Shown here: positions 6,589-8,551 of the stretch, one piece after another
How the letters are laid out: each line of letters opens with the position of its first letter
Numbering within the stretch: the first letter of the stretch is position 1
The notes under the pieces: model-generated
Database searches by the model: none
Seen by the model: the letters and a program-made list of their open reading frames with translations, nothing else
What the model was told of the DNA's origin: nothing
Translations under genes and position numbers: made by a program
Source: Dehalococcoidia bacterium
GTDB taxonomy: Bacteria; Chloroflexota; Dehalococcoidia; Lucifugimonadales; UBA3495
Direction of reading: 5' to 3'
Length of the DNA: 8,551 nt
Assembly (NCBI GenBank): GCA_022823105.1
Contig: JAJDXU010000449.1
Location: forward strand, 1 to 8,551

Positions 6589-6594
6589 ATTCTA
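6589..6594 (-). promoter_or_regulatory. Possible -10 box for pth
   Basis: TAGAAT on the minus strand, five of six consensus bases, would start transcription about 68 nt before the pth ATG. The -35 region 17 bp away reads GCCACA, a poor match, so this is tentative. Confidence 0.3.
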
Positions 6595-6690
6595 GCCCGC
6601 GGTCCCACCGCTGTGGCACGCGCGACGAACGGCGGTTCACCGCCAGCGCTGATCTCCAAGAACTCACCTCCCGAGTCGTTTGGGGTTCGT

Positions 6691-6719
6691 TTGACGGCTG
6701 TCGCACACCATGATAGGAT
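6691..6719 (+). promoter_or_regulatory. Sigma70-type promoter of the Usp gene
   Basis: TTGACG (6691-6696), a 17-bp spacer, then TAGGAT (6714-6719), preceded by TGA, giving an extended -10 (TGATAGGAT). Predicted transcription start near 6726, leaving a leader of about 90 nt before the ATG at 6818. It is one of the clearest promoters in the window. Confidence 0.7.
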
Positions 6720-6725
6720 ATTTGT

Positions 6726-6743
6726 ATAAACAATAATGTTTAT
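6726..6743. promoter_or_regulatory. Candidate operator: perfect AT palindrome at the predicted transcription start
   Basis: ATAAACA (6726-6732) and TGTTTAT (6737-6743) form a perfect 7-bp inverted repeat with a four-base centre. It begins about 7 bp after the -10 box, at predicted +1, where a bound repressor would block initiation. It is strikingly AT-rich for this GC-rich DNA. The binding protein is unknown. Confidence 0.45.
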
Positions 6744-6817
6744 TGGCATGGTCGATTCAGAGGTGCCAGATACAAGAAGAAACCGTTGCAAATAGCAGCG
6801 GTCCAGGAGGTCAGAAA

Positions 6818-7786
6818 ATGACTTTGTTCGATAACGTGATTGTCCCCTTGGACGGGTCCAGATTATCGGCCCACGCTCTCCCTGCCGCGCAATTGGTGGC
6901 CGGCGCATCCGGAGCCAAGCTCACGCTGTTGAGTAGTTTTCCGGAGATTCCCGATTGGCAGGCCGACGCGAGTCGCGGCCGGCGGCGCGGTTCAATGGCG
7001 GCGGCCCAGCACGACCGCGTTGGCGCCTACCTGTCCGGACAGCGTCTCCGCCTCGTGCGGCAGGGATTCTCGTCCCCGGTCGATATCGAAGCCCGCGAAG
7101 GCCCGGCGTACGAGTTCATCGTCGACGTCGCCAACCGCGATCCCAACTCCCTGATCGCCATGTCCACCCGTGGACACGGAGGTTTGTCGCGACTGCTATC
7201 CGGCAGCGTGACCTCAAGGGTCCTCGGCTCCGTCGGAAATCCGATTTTGGTCGTCCGCTGCAACGACACGGATTGTCCGGTGGTCCCCCAATCCATCGAC
7301 AACCTTATAGTCCCCCTCGATGGCTCGCCGTTGGCCACGTCCGCGCTGCGGTACGCTGAGAACCTCGCCTCCGCGTTCCAAGCTCGCATCACCCTCGTCC
7401 GGTGCGTGCCCGATGAGGCCTATTTCCACGCTCAGTACGATCTGTCGCTCGCGCACGGCTCGCCCGCCTTTGCACACTACGACGGCAGGCGCATGGTCAA
7501 CGACGCGGTGGGTCAATCTTGCGAATACCTTTTGGATACGGCCGGTCCCATTGCTGACAGATTTCCGGCGACCGAGATCGACAGCGTGACGTCGCAAGAG
7601 AATCCGGTCGAGACCGTGTTGGATCTCGCCCATCGGCTCGAAAATCCGATGGTGGTGATGGCTACACACGGACGCCGGGGAGTGCGGAGGTTTCTGCTTG
7701 GCAGCGTGGCCGATCAGGTGATTCGCCAATCGCCGGTCCCGACCCTGTTGGTCAAGCAGGGAGACCAACCTGTCGATCCGTGCTAG
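6818..7786 (+). CDS. Tandem-domain universal stress protein (UspA family)
   Basis: A 322-residue protein with two UspA domains. ATG 6818 is chosen because AGGAGG (6805-6810) lies seven bases ahead and the first Usp strand (N-V-I-V-P-L-D-G-S) follows directly; the upstream TTG at 6743 falls in the operator and lacks a ribosome site. Domain 1 (about 4-147) has V-P-L-D12-G-S and the nucleotide loop S-T-R-G-H-G-G...S-G-S-V (116-131). Domain 2 (about 160-313) repeats this with V-P-L-D168-G-S and A-T-H-G-R-R-G...L-G-S-V (282-297). Both loops keep the Gly and Ser residues of ATP-binding Usp proteins. The domains lie in series as in a pseudo-dimer. Known role of the family: survival under starvation, oxidative or other stress; the exact role here is unknown. 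It appears to be transcribed alone from its own promoter. Confidence 0.93.
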   Translation: MTLFDNVIVPLDGSRLSAHALPAAQLVAGASGAKLTLLSSFPEIPDWQADASRGRRRGSMAAAQHDRVGAYLSGQRLRLVRQGFSSPVDIEAREGPAYEFIVDVANRDPNSLIAMSTRGHGGLSRLLSGSVTSRVLGSVGNPILVVRCNDTDCPVVPQSIDNLIVPLDGSPLATSALRYAENLASAFQARITLVRCVPDEAYFHAQYDLSLAHGSPAFAHYDGRRMVNDAVGQSCEYLLDTAGPIADRFPATEIDSVTSQENPVETVLDLAHRLENPMVVMATHGRRGVRRFLLGSVADQVIRQSPVPTLLVKQGDQPVDPC

Positions 7787-7819
7787 ACGACCTCGCGCGG
7801 CAAACGGTGCGTATCACGG

Positions 7820-7851
7820 TGGGGCGGATTTCGGTCCGCCCCATTTCTATT
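7820..7851 (+). terminator. Intrinsic terminator after the Usp gene
   Basis: TGGGGCGGA (7820-7828) pairs perfectly with TCCGCCCCA (7835-7843) around a TTTCGG loop, followed by TTTCTATT. The stem is strong; the T run is interrupted, so termination may be partial. It lies 33 bp after the stop codon. Confidence 0.75.
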
Positions 7852-7921
7852 GCCTTGGGCCGGTCGCCAGTTGAATTTTGTCTCCCCGCCGCAGTTGCCC
7901 TGTGCAAAAAAACCTCGATGC

Positions 7922-7930
7922 TGATATAGT
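7922..7930 (+). promoter_or_regulatory. Extended -10 promoter of the selenoprotein gene
   Basis: TGATATAGT: a TATAGT -10 box (five of six) with the TGn extension, the same layout as the Usp promoter. The -35 region 17 bp upstream is only a partial match (GTGCAA), which an extended -10 can tolerate. Predicted start near 7937, giving a leader of about 64 nt. Confidence 0.5.
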
Positions 7931-7953
7931 CATATTGCCTACTTGGCGCTCCT

Positions 7954-7971
7954 CCCCGGCCCAAGCCGGGG
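7954..7971 (+). other. GC-rich leader hairpin before the selenoprotein gene
   Basis: CCCCGGC (7954-7960) and GCCGGGG (7965-7971) form a perfect 7-bp stem with a CCAA loop, followed by CTTCTATTT. It lies between the predicted promoter and the ATG at 8001, so it would be in the 5' leader. It could be an attenuator, a weak terminator of upstream transcription, or simply a stabilising hairpin. Confidence 0.4.
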
Positions 7972-8000
7972 CTTCTATTTGCAGCACGATTGGTGGTTGA

Positions 8001-8551
8001 ATGTCCATGCCTCGAACTTGGGGACCTATGGCCGTGTTCGCCATCGTGGTGGCGTGTTGCGGTTTGTTCGCGGTTGGATGCGGGGCGTCTTCCACCTCAC
8101 AGTCCCAACCCGCATACGTGGCTACCGTCCCTGCGTTGCTGCCCACGACCGACCCAACCAGGGTGGAAAACACCCAATCTGCAGCTGCGCCCGCGACCAA
8201 ACTCTCCTCCGGCCCGACGACGGAATCGCCTGCCCCCGCCACAAACCCGCCGGCGCCCACGTACACGCCAAGGCCATTACCCACCTATACTCCCAGGCCC
8301 ACGCCGCTCCCGGCCAATAGCAGCAATCGATCCCAGGGCACCCGATTCCAGGCCACCACTCTCGACGGTGTCGAGATCAATCTCAACGAGACTTACGGAA
8401 CGCCGACGCTCCTCGCATTCTGGGCGCCCTGGTGACCATATTGCGCGCGGGAGTTGCCCGCGGTAGGTTCCCTGTACCGGGATCAACTCTCCGGCGCGGG
8501 CATCCATGTCATCGGAGTTTCCCAATTCAACACCACTGAGGCTGCCAGCAG
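8001..8551 (+). CDS. TlpA/ResA-like thiol-disulfide oxidoreductase lipoprotein; selenoprotein with in-frame TGA (Sec); 3' end beyond window
   Basis: At least 183 residues, open to the window end if TGA 8433-8435 is read as selenocysteine. ATG 8001 has GGTGG four bases ahead; ATG 8007 is an alternative. The N-terminus is a signal peptide (hydrophobic 10-26) ending in A-V-G-C27, a lipobox, followed by a Pro/Thr/Ser-rich stalk (28-113) with P-T-Y-T-P-R-P twice (86-92, 94-100). The thioredoxin-like domain starts near 115: T-L-D-G-V-E-I-N-L, T-L-L-A-F-W-A-P-W, then Sec145-P-Y-C148-A-R-E-L-P, then I-H-V-I-G-V-S. In TlpA/ResA proteins this site is W-C-x-x-C, so Sec replaces the attacking N-terminal cysteine (UxxC). 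A SECIS-like hairpin follows directly. Role by family: anchored extracytoplasmic reduction or exchange of disulfides, for example in cytochrome c maturation or thiol repair; the substrate is unknown. A point nonsense mutation (TGC to TGA) is the main alternative. Confidence 0.85.
8433..8435 (+). other. In-frame UGA predicted to encode selenocysteine (residue 145)
   Basis: The TGA follows W-A-P-W and precedes P-Y-C-A-R-E-L-P, so it lies exactly on the first cysteine of the thioredoxin-fold CxxC motif. The frame continues without another stop for the remaining 38 codons, with clear TlpA-like sequence. TGA ends several other genes in this window, so it is not generally reassigned. Confidence 0.82.
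8441..8466 (+). promoter_or_regulatory. Candidate bacterial SECIS element (bSECIS)
   Basis: CGCGGG (8446-8451) pairs perfectly with CCCGCG (8457-8462) around a five-base AGUUG loop. Below a single bulged G (8445), four more pairs extend the stem (C8444-G8463, G8443-U8464, U8442-A8465, U8441-G8466). Sixteen bases separate the UGA from the loop, and a G lies in the first two loop positions followed by U. This agrees with the known geometry of bacterial SECIS hairpins, such as that of E. coli fdhF, which recruit SelB with Sec-tRNA. It lies within the coding sequence, as bacterial SECIS elements do. Confidence 0.75.

Larger units (their letters stand above)
6515..6817. other. Divergent intergenic region between pth and the Usp gene
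   Basis: About 300 bp. It contains a clear + strand promoter and an AT palindrome (listed separately), a possible - strand -10 box for pth (TAGAAT, 6594-6589), and a short GC palindrome GGCGGTTCACCGCC (6631-6644). No small gene with a ribosome site was found. Confidence 0.6.

Noticed and set aside
5612..6589. 325-residue + strand open frame opposite pth and the lipoprotein start
   Set aside because: Antisense shadow in GC-rich DNA; pth on the other strand has all catalytic residues.
6631..6644. GGCGGTTCACCGCC palindrome in the pth/Usp intergenic region
   Set aside because: Perfect 6-bp arms, but short GC palindromes are common in such DNA and it is not well placed relative to either promoter.
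6515..6733. 73-codon N-terminal extension of pth
   Set aside because: No homology-like sequence, and it would reach into the Usp promoter and palindrome; Pth proteins begin just before the G-L-G-N-P-G motif.
8001..8435. The short ORF taken as a complete 144-residue lipoprotein
   Set aside because: It stops exactly at the catalytic cysteine of a TlpA domain, and the downstream frame continues the domain; selenocysteine read-through explains it better.
8433..8435. Nonsense mutation making a pseudogene, or a sequencing error
   Set aside because: Possible, since TGC to TGA is one change, but the exact active-site position, the intact frame and the SECIS-like hairpin argue against it. Kept as the main alternative.

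Overview
This window is GC-rich bacterial chromosomal DNA (no phage, IS, CRISPR, tRNA or rRNA). The gene mix suggests a Chloroflexota-like bacterium, perhaps Dehalococcoidia/SAR202: a CaiB-type CoA transferase beside a crotonase, a short clan-AA aspartic protease, a tandem UspA protein, Pro/Thr-rich lipoproteins, a secreted metallopeptidase with an immune-inhibitor-A-like module, and TTG/GTG starts. That assignment is inference from gene content only.

Layout. 1-1445 (+): the end of a family III CoA transferase, a crotonase-fold enzyme (TTG start) and a retropepsin-like protease (GTG start overlapping the previous stop), tightly spaced like an operon. 1591-2520 (+): NudC-type NAD(H) pyrophosphatase, closed by a strong intrinsic terminator at 2546-2583. 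2584-3203: about 620 bp with no convincing gene, C-rich and G-poor on the + strand, with a REP-like hairpin and a diverged direct repeat. 3204-3782 (+): an unrecognised protein with a primase-like (CHC2-type) four-cysteine zinc ribbon. It converges on a minus-strand pair, pth (6514-5876) and a large lipoprotein metallopeptidase (5904-3802), which overlap by 29 bp. A divergent intergenic region (6515-6817) carries a good sigma70-type promoter and a perfect AT palindrome ahead of a two-domain universal stress protein (6818-7786), followed by a hairpin terminator.

Main finding. The last gene (8001 to beyond the window end) is a TlpA/ResA-like thiol-disulfide oxidoreductase lipoprotein. A naive ORF ends at TGA 8433-8435, but the frame continues intact, and the TGA sits exactly where the first cysteine of the thioredoxin-fold CxxC site belongs: W-A-P-W-[TGA]-P-Y-C-A-R-E-L-P. 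Directly downstream is a stem-loop (8441-8466) with a five-base AGUUG loop 16 nt after the UGA, the geometry of a bacterial SECIS element. The gene is therefore best read as a UxxC selenoprotein, not a truncated protein. Most other genes here end in TGA, so the codon is not reassigned generally.

Functionally the window is a set of small housekeeping and envelope units: acyl-CoA metabolism, nucleotide-cofactor turnover, ribosome rescue, stress response, and two predicted extracytoplasmic lipoproteins (a metallopeptidase and a selenium-dependent redox protein).
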